This document shows positions 7,797-16,545 of a DNA stretch of 64,000 bases, one piece after another. Source of the stretch: Ancylobacter sonchi (GTDB lineage Bacteria; Pseudomonadota; Alphaproteobacteria; Rhizobiales; Xanthobacteraceae); assembly GCF_018390695.1 (NCBI RefSeq), contig NZ_JAHBGF010000046.1:124001-188000 (forward strand). The letters run 5' to 3'. The notes below the pieces were generated by a model. The model ran no database searches. It was given only the letters and a program-made list of their open reading frames with translations, and was not told where the DNA came from. The position numbers were made by a program, and so were the translations under genes. How positions within the stretch are numbered: position 1 is the stretch's first letter; each line of letters begins with the position of its first letter.

Positions 7797-8957
7797 ATGC
7801 TGGCAGGCCGTACCACCACCGAGGAATTGCTGGCCTATCTGGTGAGTTTCGACACCACCAGCCGCAATTCCAACCTGCGGCTGATCGGCTTCGTGCGCGA
7901 CTATCTGGAGGCCTTCGGCGTCGCCTCGGTGCTGGTGCCGAGCGAGGATGGCGAGAAGGCCAGCCTGTTCTGCACCATCGGCCCCGAGGGCGTCGGCGGC
8001 GTGTGCCTCTCCGGCCATTCCGACGTGGTGCCGGTGGACGGCCAGCCCTGGACCACCGACCCCTTCACGCTGACGCCGAAGGACGACCGGCTCTACGGGC
8101 GCGGTTCCTGCGACATGAAGGGCTTCGTCGCCGCCTGCCTCGCCAAGGTGCCGGACATGGTGGCGTCCAAGCTGTCGACGCCGATCCACATATTGGTCTC
8201 CTATGATGAGGAGCTGGGCTGCACCGGGGTGATCCCCGCTGTGCGCAAGCTGGGCGTCGACCTGCCGCTTCCCCGCGCGTGCATCGTCGGCGAGCCGACG
8301 CTGATGAAGGTGGTGGACGCGCACAAATCCGGCACCGGCTATGTGACGACGGTGACTGGCCGCGAGGCGCATTCCTCGATGCCGCAGCTCGGCGCCAACG
8401 CCATCTTCGCCAGCGCCGAGCTGATCGCCGAGCTCGACCGGCTGCGGGCGGAGCTGATCGCGGCCGGCGACGCCTCCGGCCGCTTCGATCCGCCGAACTC
8501 GACCTTGCAGGTGGTGGGCATCGAGGGAGGCACCGCCGGCAACATCGTGCCGCGCCGCTGCGTGGTGAAGTGGAATTTGCGCGGCCTGCCGAATTTCGAC
8601 GAGGAGGCGCTGGTCGCTCGCTTCGAGCGCTTCGCCCGCGACGTCGTGCTGCCGAAGCTGCGTGTCGAGGCGCCCGAAGCGGAGATCGAGACCCACTTCA
8701 CCTACCGCGTGCCGCCGCTGGCGCCGCAGCCGGGCTCGCCGGCCGAGCGCCTGGCGCTGCGGCTCGCCGGGCAGAACGCCACCTTCGCCGTCTCCTACGG
8801 CACCGAGGGCGGGCATTTCCAGGCGCAGGGCGTGCCGACCGTGATCTGCGGTCCCGGCTCGATCGACCAGGCGCACAAGCCGGACGAGTTCATCGAGGTG
8901 GCTCAGCTCCGCGCCTGCGAGCGCTTCCTCGACGGGCTGATCGCCGAGTGCACTTGA
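7797..8957 (+). CDS. argE: Acetylornithine deacetylase
   Basis: 386 aa M20-family metallohydrolase. It removes the acetyl group from N-acetylornithine in arginine synthesis; with argD and argF 3 kb away this fits. Metal ligands visible: H in SGHSDVVPVD (about 74), D in GRGSCDMKGF (about 104), the E pair in SYDEELGCTG (about 137), E in CIVGEPTLMKVV and H in QAHKPDEFIE near the C terminus. The GREAHSSMP motif is in the dimerisation lid. Start 7797 has GGGAG 6 nt upstream. The gene ends in AT-richer sequence leading to the orphan gene. Confidence 0.9.
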   Translation: MLAGRTTTEELLAYLVSFDTTSRNSNLRLIGFVRDYLEAFGVASVLVPSEDGEKASLFCTIGPEGVGGVCLSGHSDVVPVDGQPWTTDPFTLTPKDDRLYGRGSCDMKGFVAACLAKVPDMVASKLSTPIHILVSYDEELGCTGVIPAVRKLGVDLPLPRACIVGEPTLMKVVDAHKSGTGYVTTVTGREAHSSMPQLGANAIFASAELIAELDRLRAELIAAGDASGRFDPPNSTLQVVGIEGGTAGNIVPRRCVVKWNLRGLPNFDEEALVARFERFARDVVLPKLRVEAPEAEIETHFTYRVPPLAPQPGSPAERLALRLAGQNATFAVSYGTEGGHFQAQGVPTVICGPGSIDQAHKPDEFIEVAQLRACERFLDGLIAECT

Positions 8958-9031
8958 AAGTTGAATTTTCTAGATTCTACTCCTTATATGGCCGTGTGGA
9001 GGTACTTCAATAGGATTGGAGGGGCGGTCGA

Positions 9032-9931
9032 ATGCACATGCTTGCGTTGCTGAGGTCGATTTCGTTTGAAAAATACGACGCATGGATCGTCATCATATTT
9101 GCCGCGCTCGGCTCTCTCCTGATGGTCCCAATGGGGATAGATACGCGGCTGTCGTTTCTCTATCTGTTCATGGGCGTCGTACTGTCCGTCGGCCTGAAAA
9201 TCTCGAACGGGATGACGGTCAGATATTTCGCGATCCGCGAAATGGAGCTCGGCAAGACCAATGAAAAAGACAAGGCTGCGCTGGATCAGAAAATAAATGA
9301 AAATAAATCACGATTTTTCAATGCGGCGTTGTTTGCCATCATCGCCATGTTTCCGCCGCTCTTGTATTTCGGGCTGAAGAATTCGGATGCAAAATTCGAT
9401 CTGAGAGGAATTGAGCTCTATCGGATCGAGGGCGGAATGCCATTGTTCGACGACCAGCTGCGAGAGATCGAGATCACGAACCTACCGCTCATGCGGAAGG
9501 ATAATTTCCCGAGCTTCTTCGATATCCATCTGAAATACGCGAATGACAACATCCGAATGCTATCAAAAATGCAATCCGTATCGGACGGACCCATGATATC
9601 GGCGGTGATCGAAGACTACAGGTCGCTGACCGAGCTGATGTCGAACTATGTTCGTCTGGCCCATGAACTGCAGGCGCTGGAATATGAGCCCACACAGGCG
9701 AATCTCAGTACAAGAAATAGCCTGAAGAGTGAATTGGATCCCTATGTAGATAACATAAAGACCGGCTTTCCTGTCCTGAAGAAGGATTATTGTGCTTATA
9801 TAAAATCCGACGAGTATAAGGTCGTCGCGGATGAGGTGGCGAAATATACCGGAAATAACTATAAATTCACGTCGGGTTTCTGCCTGAATGTCAATGTCAG
9901 CCGGCCGGTCAATCCGTTCCTGCTGAAATAG
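9032..9931 (+). CDS. Orphan membrane protein, AT-rich
   Basis: 299 aa; not recognised. Two hydrophobic segments near residues 18-35 and 41-58 are followed by a charged helix (about 70-95, rich in Glu, Lys and Asn), then a third segment (FFNAALFAIIAMFPPLLYFG, about 96-115) and a soluble region of some 180 residues with two cysteines (about residues 255 and 285). Codon use differs sharply from its neighbours: many AAA, AAT, ATA and GAA codons and about 50% G+C. GGAGGGG at 9018-9024 precedes the ATG. The upstream 70 bp are also AT-rich and may hold the promoter. Base composition suggests recent horizontal gain; no mobility gene is adjacent. Confidence 0.75.
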   Translation: MHMLALLRSISFEKYDAWIVIIFAALGSLLMVPMGIDTRLSFLYLFMGVVLSVGLKISNGMTVRYFAIREMELGKTNEKDKAALDQKINENKSRFFNAALFAIIAMFPPLLYFGLKNSDAKFDLRGIELYRIEGGMPLFDDQLREIEITNLPLMRKDNFPSFFDIHLKYANDNIRMLSKMQSVSDGPMISAVIEDYRSLTELMSNYVRLAHELQALEYEPTQANLSTRNSLKSELDPYVDNIKTGFPVLKKDYCAYIKSDEYKVVADEVAKYTGNNYKFTSGFCLNVNVSRPVNPFLLK

Positions 9932-9940
9932 GCGGTACGA

Positions 9941-9969
9941 TCGCGGGCGCCGCAGGACGCCGCCCGCGA
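9941..9969. terminator. Hairpin between convergent orphan gene and hslO
   Basis: TCGCGGGC at 9941-9948 pairs with GCCCGCGA at 9962-9969 in the 45-bp gap between two convergent genes. There is no T-run on either side, so termination is inferred from position and stem strength only. Confidence 0.45.
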
Positions 9970-9976
9970 CGACGGG

Positions 9977-11008
9977 CTATTCGCCCTCTTCCGGGCCGAC
10001 GATCTCCTCGGCCTTGAAGCCGTAGGAGCGGCCGCAGAACTCGCAGGTGACGACGATCTTGCCGTCCTCGACGAGGCTCTCGCGCTCCTCGCGGGAGAAG
10101 TTCGCCAGCACGCTGGTGACGCGCTCGCGCGAGCAGGAGCACTTGGCGACCACGTTCTCCGGCTCGAACACCCGCACGCCGCGCTCGTGGAACAGCCGGT
10201 ACAGCAGCCGCTCGGCCGACAATTCGCCGTCGACCAGCTCGACATCCTCCAGCGTGCCGACCAGCGACTGGGCTTCCATCCAGGCGTCGTCTTCCTCCGC
10301 CGAAGGCAGCTCGGTGCCTTCCGGCGCGTCGCCCGGATGCAGGTCGACCGGGCGCAGGCGGCCGCCCTCGGTCGGCAGGAACTGCACCATCAGCCCGCCG
10401 GCCCGCCAGGACGAGGCGGCACCGCCCGGATGCACCTCCTCCGCCACCGCGAGGCGGACACGGGTGGGGATCTGCTCCGACTGGGCGAAATAGCGGTGCG
10501 CGGCATCCTCGAGCGTACCGCCCTCCAGCTGCACGATGCCCTGGTAGCGGTTGACGCTGAGGCCCTGGTCGATGGTCATGGCGAGATGGCCGGCGCCGAG
10601 CAGCTTGCCGCTGTCGAGCGGCTGGCCATGGCCGGTCGCGGCCTGCAGGGCCTCCAGCCGCTCGGCATCGAAACGCGCATAGGCGCGCACGTCCTGCGGT
10701 GCGGTGAAGTCGACCACCAGAAGGTCGACCGGCCCGTCGGTGCGGGTCTGCAGGATGAAGCGGCCGGAAATCTTCAGCGTCGAGCCGAGCAGCACGGTGA
10801 GCGCCACCGCCTCGCCGAGCAGCCGCTTGACCACCGGTGGATAGGCGTGATGCGCCATGACGGCATCAAGCGCGGTTCCGAGGCGGACGACGCGGCCGCG
10901 CGCGTCGAGGCCGTCGACGTGGAAGGGAGTGACCTGGTCGTCGACCGGCTCGGCGAGCGGGGCGCGGGAGGTCAGATCGGGATCGGGGGTGGGGATGGTG
11001 TGTGTCAT
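9977..11008 (-). CDS. hslO: Redox-regulated chaperone Hsp33
   Basis: 343 aa. Hsp33 is a cytosolic holdase activated when its zinc-binding cysteines are oxidised. The redox switch is intact: CxC in VAKCSCSRERV (about 288-290) and CxxC in VTCEFCGRSYGF (about 322-325). The N-terminal domain carries YPPVVKRLLGEAVALTVLLG. Start at 11008 (MTHTIPTPD) has only a weak GGCGGG upstream. It lies downstream of argF on the same strand with 136 bp between, including the argF terminator, so it probably has its own promoter. Confidence 0.94.
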   Translation of the reverse strand: MTHTIPTPDPDLTSRAPLAEPVDDQVTPFHVDGLDARGRVVRLGTALDAVMAHHAYPPVVKRLLGEAVALTVLLGSTLKISGRFILQTRTDGPVDLLVVDFTAPQDVRAYARFDAERLEALQAATGHGQPLDSGKLLGAGHLAMTIDQGLSVNRYQGIVQLEGGTLEDAAHRYFAQSEQIPTRVRLAVAEEVHPGGAASSWRAGGLMVQFLPTEGGRLRPVDLHPGDAPEGTELPSAEEDDAWMEAQSLVGTLEDVELVDGELSAERLLYRLFHERGVRVFEPENVVAKCSCSRERVTSVLANFSREERESLVEDGKIVVTCEFCGRSYGFKAEEIVGPEEGE

Positions 11009-11104
11009 GTCGCCCGCCGATATAGGTGCAAGGGTGGCATTGCGCGAGGGGCACAGGTCCGCGTCCCACGCGGGGCCGGGGCGCGGCCCGGCGCTGAAAC
11101 CAGG

Positions 11105-11124
11105 AGGCGCCCCGCAGGGCGCCT
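11105..11124 (-). terminator. Hairpin after argF
   Basis: AGGCGCCC and GGGCGCCT form an 8-bp stem with a 4-nt loop, 21 bp past the argF stop. On the minus strand it is followed by CCTGGTTTC, a poor T-run, so the terminator may be weak. Confidence 0.55.
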
Positions 11125-11147
11125 CGCAAGTCTAACTCGCAGGCCTA
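11122..11147. repeat. 13-bp duplication of the argF stop region
   Basis: Two imperfect 13-bp copies (11135-11147 and 11122-11134), each containing a TAG on the minus strand. The second TAG is in the +1 frame relative to argF. Confidence 0.5.
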
Positions 11148-12083
11148 GATCGCGGCGCCGTCGAGGCACCAGGCGAGGATGCCCTTCTGCGCGTGCAGCC
11201 GGTTCTCCGCCTCGTCGAACACCACCGATTGCGGGCCGTCCATCACCTCGTCGGTGACTTCCTCGCCGCGATGCGCCGGCAGGCAGTGCATGAAGATGGC
11301 GCCCGATGCCGCCCGCTTCATCAGCGCGCTGTTGACCTGGTAGGGCTTGAGCAGGTTGTGGCGGCGCTCGGCCTCCACATCGCCCATGGACACCCACGTA
11401 TCGGTGACGACGCAGTCGGCGCCCTCGACCGCCTCTTCGGCGCTCGTGCCGAAGCGCACGCGCGCGCCGGTCTTCTTCACCCAGTCGGTGAGCGCCGGGC
11501 GCGGGGCGAGCTCGGGCGGGGTGGCGACGTTGAGCGCGAAGTCGAAGCGCTCCGCCGCCTGCACCCAGGAGGCCAGCACGTTGTTGGCGTCGCCGGTCCA
11601 GGCGACGGTGCGACCCTGGATCGAGCCCTTGTGCTCCTCGAAGGTCATCACATCCGCCATGATCTGGCAGGGATGGCTGTCGCGGGTCAGCCCGTTGATC
11701 ACCGGCACGGTGGCGTGCGCGGCGAGCTCCTCCAGCGCGGCATGATCGAGGATGCGGATCATGATCGCGTCGACATAGCGCGACAGCACCTTGGCGGTGT
11801 CGGCGATGGTCTCGCCGCGGCCGAGCTGCATCTCGGCGCCGGTGAGCATGATCGTCTCGCCGCCGAGCTGGCGCATGGCGATGTCGAAGGAGATGCGGGT
11901 GCGGGTGGAGGGCTGGTCGAACACCATCGCCAGCACCTTGCCGGCGAAGGGCTTCTCCAGCGCCACCTTCTGCCGGCGCTTCTTCAGGTCGTGCGAGAAG
12001 CGCATCAGTTCGCGCAGTTCGCCGGCCGGCAGGGCGTCGAGGTCGAGGAAGTGCTTCACGCCGTTCTTGCTGTCGGTGCTCAT
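11145..12083 (-). CDS. argF: Ornithine carbamoyltransferase
   Basis: 312 aa. It makes citrulline from ornithine and carbamoyl phosphate in the cytosol. Carbamoyl-phosphate binding S-T-R-T-R is in [11 protein letters not shown] (about residue 56), and the HCLP loop is in [13 protein letters not shown] (about 264). The start is ATG at 12083, overlapping the argD stop by 4 bp (ATGA), with GGGAG upstream; a longer frame on the same strand is only argD read out of phase. The gene ends next to a 13-bp duplication of its own TAG-containing tail (11122-11147). Confidence 0.95.
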   Translation of the reverse strand: MSTDSKNGVKHFLDLDALPAGELRELMRFSHDLKKRRQKVALEKPFAGKVLAMVFDQPSTRTRISFDIAMRQLGGETIMLTGAEMQLGRGETIADTAKVLSRYVDAIMIRILDHAALEELAAHATVPVINGLTRDSHPCQIMADVMTFEEHKGSIQGRTVAWTGDANNVLASWVQAAERFDFALNVATPPELAPRPALTDWVKKTGARVRFGTSAEEAVEGADCVVTDTWVSMGDVEAERRHNLLKPYQVNSALMKRAASGAIFMHCLPAHRGEEVTDEVMDGPQSVVFDEAENRLHAQKGILAWCLDGAAI

Positions 12084-13282
12084 GCCGCCGCTCCCGTCGA
12101 GGCGGCCAGCGAGGTCTCGATGCGCGCGCAGGCGGCGTCGAGCTTGGTGAAGGCGGCGTCGATCTCGGCTTCGCCGATATTGAGCGGGGGCAGCAGGCGC
12201 ACGACGTTCTCCGCCGCCGCCGGGGCGAGCATGTGCTCGGCCCGCATGGCGGCGATCAGATCGCCATTCGGCACCAGCGTGCGCAGGCCGATGAGCAAGC
12301 CTTCGCCGCGCACCTCGGCGATAACAGCCGGGTGGCGGTCCTTCAGCTCGGCAAGACGCTGGCGCAGCCGGGTCGTGGTCGCCTGCACCTGATCGAGGAA
12401 GCCGTCGGCCAGCACCACGTCGAGCACGGCATTGGCGACGCTCATGGCGAGCGGGTTGCCGCCATAGGTCGAGCCATGCGTGCCCGCCGTCATGCCCTTG
12501 GCCGCCTCTTCCTTGGCGAGGCAGGCGCCGACCGGGAAGCCGCCGCCGATGCCCTTCGCCACCGCCATGATGTCCGGCGTGATGCCGGCCCATTCATGGG
12601 CGAAGAACTTGCCGGTGCGCCCGACGCCGCACTGCACCTCGTCGAGGACCAGCAGCAGCCCCTTCTCGTCGCACAGCGCGCGCAGGGCGCGCAGGAACGG
12701 CCACGAGGCCGAGCGCACGCCACCTTCGCCCTGCACGGGCTCGATGAGGATGGCGCCGGTCTCCGGGCCGATGGCGGCCTTCACCGCCTCGAGATCGCCA
12801 TAGGGCACCTGGTCGAAGCCTTCCAGCGCCGGGCCGAAGCCTTCGAGATATTTGGCGTTGCCGCCGGCCGCGATGGTGGCCAGCGTCCGGCCGTGGAACG
12901 CGCCCTCGAAGGTGACGATGCGGCTGCGCTCCGGCGCGCCGTTCGCGTAATGGTACTTGCGCGCCATCTTGATCGCGCATTCCAGCGCTTCCGCACCGGA
13001 ATTGGTGAAGAACATGGTGTCCGCGAAGGTCGCCTCGACGAGACGGTGCGCGAGTTTCTCCGCGCCCTCGATGCGGAACACGTTGGACAGGTGCCACACT
13101 TTGCCGGCCTGCTCGGTCAGCGCCGCGACGAGGTGCGGATGCGCGTGGCCGAGGACGTTCACCGCGATGCCGGCGGTGAAGTCGAGATATCGCTGTCCGT
13201 CCTTGGTAAAGAGCCAGGCGCCTTCGCCACGCTCGAAAACCAGGTCGACACGATTATAGGTCGGCAGGACGGGGTCGATCAC
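12080..13282 (-). CDS. argD: Acetylornithine aminotransferase
   Basis: 400 aa class III PLP aminotransferase, N-acetylglutamate semialdehyde to N-acetylornithine (and possibly the succinyl-DAP step). The PLP lysine is in [14 protein letters not shown] (about residue 240), [13 protein letters not shown] supplies the ring-binding Asp, and [17 protein letters not shown] and FHGRTLAT are typical. Start GTG at 13282 is supported by GAGGAGG a few bases upstream; an in-frame ATG 40 codons earlier falls in the hairpin leader. argF follows with a 4-bp overlap, so argDF is an operon. Confidence 0.94.
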   Translation of the reverse strand: MIDPVLPTYNRVDLVFERGEGAWLFTKDGQRYLDFTAGIAVNVLGHAHPHLVAALTEQAGKVWHLSNVFRIEGAEKLAHRLVEATFADTMFFTNSGAEALECAIKMARKYHYANGAPERSRIVTFEGAFHGRTLATIAAGGNAKYLEGFGPALEGFDQVPYGDLEAVKAAIGPETGAILIEPVQGEGGVRSASWPFLRALRALCDEKGLLLVLDEVQCGVGRTGKFFAHEWAGITPDIMAVAKGIGGGFPVGACLAKEEAAKGMTAGTHGSTYGGNPLAMSVANAVLDVVLADGFLDQVQATTTRLRQRLAELKDRHPAVIAEVRGEGLLIGLRTLVPNGDLIAAMRAEHMLAPAAAENVVRLLPPLNIGEAEIDAAFTKLDAACARIETSLAASTGAAA

Positions 13283-13335
13283 CTGCCCCTCCTCTATTGA
13301 TGACGGCTGTTGAAAGCCTGGGCCCAAAACGAAAC

Positions 13336-13359
13336 GTGCCGCCCTTGCGGGGGCGGCAC
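13336..13359 (-). promoter_or_regulatory. Terminator-like hairpin in the argD leader
   Basis: GTGCCGCCC at 13336-13344 pairs with GGGCGGCAC at 13351-13359. On the minus strand it is followed by GTTTCGTTTTG. It lies just downstream of the predicted argD start of transcription and 53 bp before the GTG, so it could terminate early, or protect the 5' end of the message. Confidence 0.6.
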
Positions 13360-13371
13360 CCGATGTAGCGG

Positions 13372-13399
13372 ATTTTAAAGCAACGCCGCCGGGGGTCAA
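13372..13399 (-). promoter_or_regulatory. Sigma-70 type promoter of argDF
   Basis: On the minus strand TTGACC (13399-13394), a 16-bp spacer and TAAAAT (13377-13372). Transcription would start near 13365, about 80 nt before argD. Confidence 0.65.
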
Positions 13400-13443
13400 C
13401 ATGGCTGGTCAATATGACAGACCGACAACGAGGGATCGGCAAT

Positions 13444-13473
13444 GAAAAGCCGGCGGCATGGGATGCCGCCGGC
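13444..13473 (-). terminator. Rho-independent terminator of the LTxxQ gene
   Basis: A perfect 11-bp stem, GCCGGCGGCAT at 13449-13459 with ATGCCGCCGGC at 13463-13473 and a 3-nt loop, followed on the minus strand by TTTTC. A second hairpin (CGGGTCGAGC/GCTCGACCCG, 13517-13540) sits directly after the stop codon. Confidence 0.8.
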
Positions 13474-13545
13474 CTCCCGGGCAGGCCCTGGGGCAGGCTC
13501 TGGGTCGGGGAAACGCCGGGTCGAGCCGGGGCTCGACCCGTGGCG

Positions 13546-14076
13546 TCACTCCTGCTCGTCCTCGAAGATCCACAGCTCCAGCGTCGGCTGCGGCTGGCCG
13601 GCGCGGTCGGACATGCCGAGGAAGCCCGGCACGCGGCGCTTCTGCTCCGGCGTCAGCGCGGCCACCAGCGGCTTGGCCGCGGCGATCACCGTCTTGAGGT
13701 CTTGCGCCCGCGCCGCCTCGGCGTCGGCGAGGCGCTCCAGTACCACGAGGAAGTCGGTCGCAGGCTCGGCCTTGGCGCGGGTCGCGGCGCGGGCGGCGCC
13801 GTTCTTCGCCGCCTGGCGGATGGCGGCCTCCACCGGGTCCCACAGCTTGGCCTGGTCGGGGGTGAGGCCGATCACCGTCTTCAGCGCGATCAGGCGGGCG
13901 TCGAGCACCGCCTGGGCGTCGGCCTCGGTATAGAGGTCGACCACCGGCGGCGGCGCATCGGCGGCCGGCGCGCCCGGCGGGGTGGTCTGCGCCAAGGCGG
14001 GACCGGCCAGCAGGGCGGCGACGGCGAGGGCGGCCATCGGGGCGAGGCCGGAAAGGCGGGTAAAGATGCGTGTCAT
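13546..14076 (-). CDS. Spy/CpxP-like LTxxQ periplasmic protein
   Basis: 176 aa. A signal peptide is clear (MTRIFTRLSG, hydrophobic core LAPMAALAVAALLAGPALA, cleavage after ALA). The mature part is helical with two LTxxQ motifs, LTPDQAKLW (about residue 70) and LTPEQKRRVP (about 141), spaced as in the Spy/CpxP family of periplasmic chaperone-like or metal-sensing proteins. The substrate is unknown. Start at 14076 has GGAG upstream (GAGCGGAGACCTCCC). It is co-directional with the GCG_CRPN-type gene upstream, with a gap of only 24 bp, so they may form a small operon. Confidence 0.8.
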   Translation of the reverse strand: MTRIFTRLSGLAPMAALAVAALLAGPALAQTTPPGAPAADAPPPVVDLYTEADAQAVLDARLIALKTVIGLTPDQAKLWDPVEAAIRQAAKNGAARAATRAKAEPATDFLVVLERLADAEAARAQDLKTVIAAAKPLVAALTPEQKRRVPGFLGMSDRAGQPQPTLELWIFEDEQE

Positions 14077-14100
14077 GGGAGGTCTCCGCTCAGGCCGGGT

Positions 14101-14508
14101 TCACTGCCAGCCGCCATCGGGCAGGCGGCCATGGTAGGGCGTGTCGCGGCAGTGGCCCCAGGGCCCGCGCCACCAGCCGGGAGGGCAGCCATTGCCGTAA
14201 TAGACCGGGGCGCCGGGCGGCACCGCATAGCCGCCGCCGGGCAACGGGCCGGTATAGGGGGTGTCGCGGCAGCCGCCCCACGGGCCGCGCCAGGCGCCGG
14301 GGCCGCAGCCCTGGGCGACCTTGGTGACGAGGGCGTCGGGGGAGGGCAGCGTCGCGGCGATCGAGGTGGCGGCGACCGGGGCGGCCGAGGCCGGCAAGGC
14401 GAGGAAGGCGGAGGCGGCCAGCACGGCCGAGGCGATCAGGCGGGAGGCAGCAGGCCGGGAAGTACGGCGGGCCGGCGCGGGGGCGGCGGCGTTTGGATAC
14501 GGCGTCAT
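14101..14508 (-). CDS. Exported protein with GCG_CRPN-type repeats
   Basis: 135 aa. The N terminus is a long signal sequence (RLIASAVLAASAFLALPASA). The mature protein holds two copies of a Trp/Gly/Cys motif, GCGPGAWRGPWGGCRDTPY and GCPPGWWRGPWGHCRDTPY, resembling the GCG_CRPN repeat family of small secreted proteins common in Hyphomicrobiales; function unknown. The two cysteines of each repeat could form a disulfide. Start 14508 is supported by GGAGAAG 6 nt upstream; ATG at 14520 and 14595 are not. Confidence 0.75.
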   Translation of the reverse strand: MTPYPNAAAPAPARRTSRPAASRLIASAVLAASAFLALPASAAPVAATSIAATLPSPDALVTKVAQGCGPGAWRGPWGGCRDTPYTGPLPGGGYAVPPGAPVYYGNGCPPGWWRGPWGHCRDTPYHGRLPDGGWQ

Positions 14509-14643
14509 CGGCTTCTCCATCAGGCGCAAATCAGGCGCGCCATGGATGCATGCCGGGCTTGCCGGAACAATGCCCCGGAAGGGGCACAAGGTCATTTCAG
14601 AGCCGTTCCAAACCGGACCGTGATCGGGCGGGCCGGACGTGCC

Positions 14644-14748
14644 GAGTCAAGTTGTTGATCCGACTCGCATCCTTAACCAAGTGTTGCGCCGGGGACTCTC
14701 AACTGGGGAAAACGATCGTTTCGGCTCTGAACGGACTGGGCGAGAGTC
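14644..14748. promoter_or_regulatory. Cluster of four GANTC (CcrM methylation) sites upstream of gcrA
   Basis: GAGTC at 14644, GACTC at 14662, GACTC at 14694 and GAGTC at 14744. About one such site per 300 bp is expected at this base composition. GANTC is the target of the cell-cycle methyltransferase CcrM, which in Caulobacter affects gcrA transcription. The rest of the gap 14509-14902 shows no gene. Confidence 0.65.
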
Positions 14749-14902
14749 TACGCATATTGTAGCCTCACGACCGTCAGATACGACATCTCGTGCGACGGCA
14801 AATTCCATCGTGGCGTCAGCGGCAGCAATCCGGCCGATCATGTTCGGCCGGAAGCCTATTGGATTTTGCCTGCGCGGTCGATGAGCTTAAGGAGAAACAG
14901 CG

Positions 14903-15412
14903 ATGAACTGGACGGACGAGCGCGTCGAGCTCCTCAAGAAATTGTGGTCTGAAGGCCTGTCCGCCAGCCAGATCGCCGCCGAGCTCGGTGGCGTGACGCG
15001 TAACGCGGTCATCGGCAAGGTCCATCGCCTCGGCCTCTCCGGCCGCGCCAAGGCGGCGCCCGCCCCGGCGGCCCGCCCGCGCAAGCCGCGCCCGGTGGTG
15101 GCCGTCGCCGCCCCGGCCCGCCCGATGGTCTCCGGCAACACCGCGCTCGCGCCGGTGATCCGCCCGGTGATCGAGGTCGAGCCGGAGGAAATGCCGGATC
15201 CGGTCGCCAACGTCATCCCGATGGCCGAGCGCTGCTCCATCCTCGAACTCACCGAGTTCACCTGCCACTGGCCGGTCGGCGAGCCCGGCAAGGGCGACTT
15301 CTATTACTGCGGCAGCCGCACCAAGACCGGGCTGCCCTACTGTGCCTACCATGCCCGCATCGCCTATCAGCCGGTGCAGGACCGCCGCCGCGACCGCCGG
15401 GTCGCGCGCTGA
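14903..15412 (+). CDS. gcrA: Cell cycle regulator GcrA
   Basis: 169 aa. GcrA binds sigma-70 RNA polymerase and methylated GANTC promoters to drive cell-cycle genes in alphaproteobacteria. The N-terminal helix-turn-helix is complete: MNWTDERVELLKKLWSEGLS, then ASQIAAELGGVTRNAVIGKV ending HRLGLSGR (residues 1-48). A proline/alanine-rich linker follows, and the C-terminal sigma-binding domain contains CHWPVGEPGKGDFYYCG and PYCAYHARIAYQP. GGAG at 14891-14894 precedes the ATG. GANTC sites upstream fit methylation-dependent control. Confidence 0.96.
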   Translation: MNWTDERVELLKKLWSEGLSASQIAAELGGVTRNAVIGKVHRLGLSGRAKAAPAPAARPRKPRPVVAVAAPARPMVSGNTALAPVIRPVIEVEPEEMPDPVANVIPMAERCSILELTEFTCHWPVGEPGKGDFYYCGSRTKTGLPYCAYHARIAYQPVQDRRRDRRVAR

Positions 15413-15539
15413 GGCGTTCCCGCTGAGGTCTCGCGCCGGCCGCCATGTGGCCGGCGTTTCGAGGCCGGCGTTTTCAGGCTGACATTGGCGCAGGCGTGGA
15501 GCAGCCCCATATTGGGGCGCATCCATCCCCGGGCCGAGC

Positions 15540-16319
15540 ATGCTGTTTCGAAGGCCATCGACCACCCGTACCGAAACCCGGACGCCCGCGCCGCGCGAGG
15601 CGACCTCGCTGGCGCTGCGCGTCGACGGGCGCGAGGTGATCGTCACGCTGCGCCGTGACGCGCGGGCACGGCGCTACACGCTGCGCGTCCGAGCGGCGAC
15701 CCGCGACGTGGTGCTCACCATGCCCGCGCGCGGCAGCCTGAAGGAGGCGATAGCCTTCGCCGAGCGCCATACCGGCTGGATCGCCGTGCGCCTCGCCCAA
15801 TTGCCGGTGGTCGTCGCCTTCACCCCCGGCGCGACGGTGCCGCTGCGCGGCGTGCCGCACGTCATCGTGCATCGCCCCGGCCAGCGCGGCACGGTGTGGA
15901 CCGAGGCCGGCGCCGACGACGCGCCGCTGCTCTGCGTTGCCGGGGAAGTGGCGCATGTGGCGCGCCGGGTCGCCGATTTCCTCAAGCGGGAGGCGCGGCG
16001 CGACCTCACCGAGGCGAGCCGGCGCCATGCCGCGGCGCTCGGCGTTTCGATCAGCCGCATCACCCTGCGCGACACGGCGAGCCGCTGGGGCTCCTGCTCC
16101 TCGACCGGGGCGCTGTCCTATTCCTGGCGGCTGATCCTCGCCCCGCCCGAGGTGCTGGACTATCTCGCCGCCCACGAGGTGGCGCATCGCCGCGAGATGA
16201 ACCACGGCCCGCGCTTCTGGGCGACGGTGGACAGGCTGTTCCCCCGCCGGCACGAGGCCGAGGCGTGGCTGAAGCGGCGTGGCGCCGAGCTGCACCGTTT
16301 CGGCGCCGAGGCGGAGTGA
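15540..16319 (+). CDS. YgjP/SprT-like zinc metallopeptidase (DUF45, M48-related)
   Basis: 259 aa. The catalytic motif HExxH is in LAAHEVAHRREMNHGPRFW (about residues 215-233), with the third ligand His of the MNHGPRFW segment, the DUF45/YgjP layout. The block TASRWGSCSSTGALSYSWRL is the other family signature. Substrate unknown; cytoplasmic by sequence, with no signal peptide. Start ATG at 15540 has weak GGGCCGAG upstream. It follows gcrA by 127 bp on the same strand. The specific role should be treated as open. Confidence 0.87.
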   Translation: MLFRRPSTTRTETRTPAPREATSLALRVDGREVIVTLRRDARARRYTLRVRAATRDVVLTMPARGSLKEAIAFAERHTGWIAVRLAQLPVVVAFTPGATVPLRGVPHVIVHRPGQRGTVWTEAGADDAPLLCVAGEVAHVARRVADFLKREARRDLTEASRRHAAALGVSISRITLRDTASRWGSCSSTGALSYSWRLILAPPEVLDYLAAHEVAHRREMNHGPRFWATVDRLFPRRHEAEAWLKRRGAELHRFGAEAE

Positions 16320-16494
16320 GGCGGGGCCGGTGCGATCCGGCCCGCTGCCGGTGTCGGCGCGGCGTCTCCGGCAGAGGAGGTGTCCGGGCCGGCCGAGCAT
16401 GGGGCGGTTTCAGGCCGGGAAGCTCATGTCGGACGGTTGTCGCTCGGGAGTTCCTGGAGAGGGGTGGCCCGTGCAGCGGTGCGGGGCTGTGCGA

Positions 16495-16545
16495 CCGGGA
16501 CGCGAAGAAGACCCCTCTCCCCAACGGGAAGAGGGAGAAGAGGGT
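16495..16545. repeat. Single palindromic repeat related to the 4.6-5.5 kb array
   Basis: CCCCTCTCCCCAACGGGAAGAGGGAGA at about 16511-16537 matches the CTCTCCAACGGGGAGAG element of the array. The gap 16320-16882 (563 bp) otherwise holds GC-rich sequence without a supportable gene. Confidence 0.55.

Noticed and set aside
14580..14620. GGAAC on the minus strand before the GCG_CRPN gene, followed at 17 bp by GTG
   Set aside because: The -10 box does not match GTT; too weak to call an EcfG promoter.
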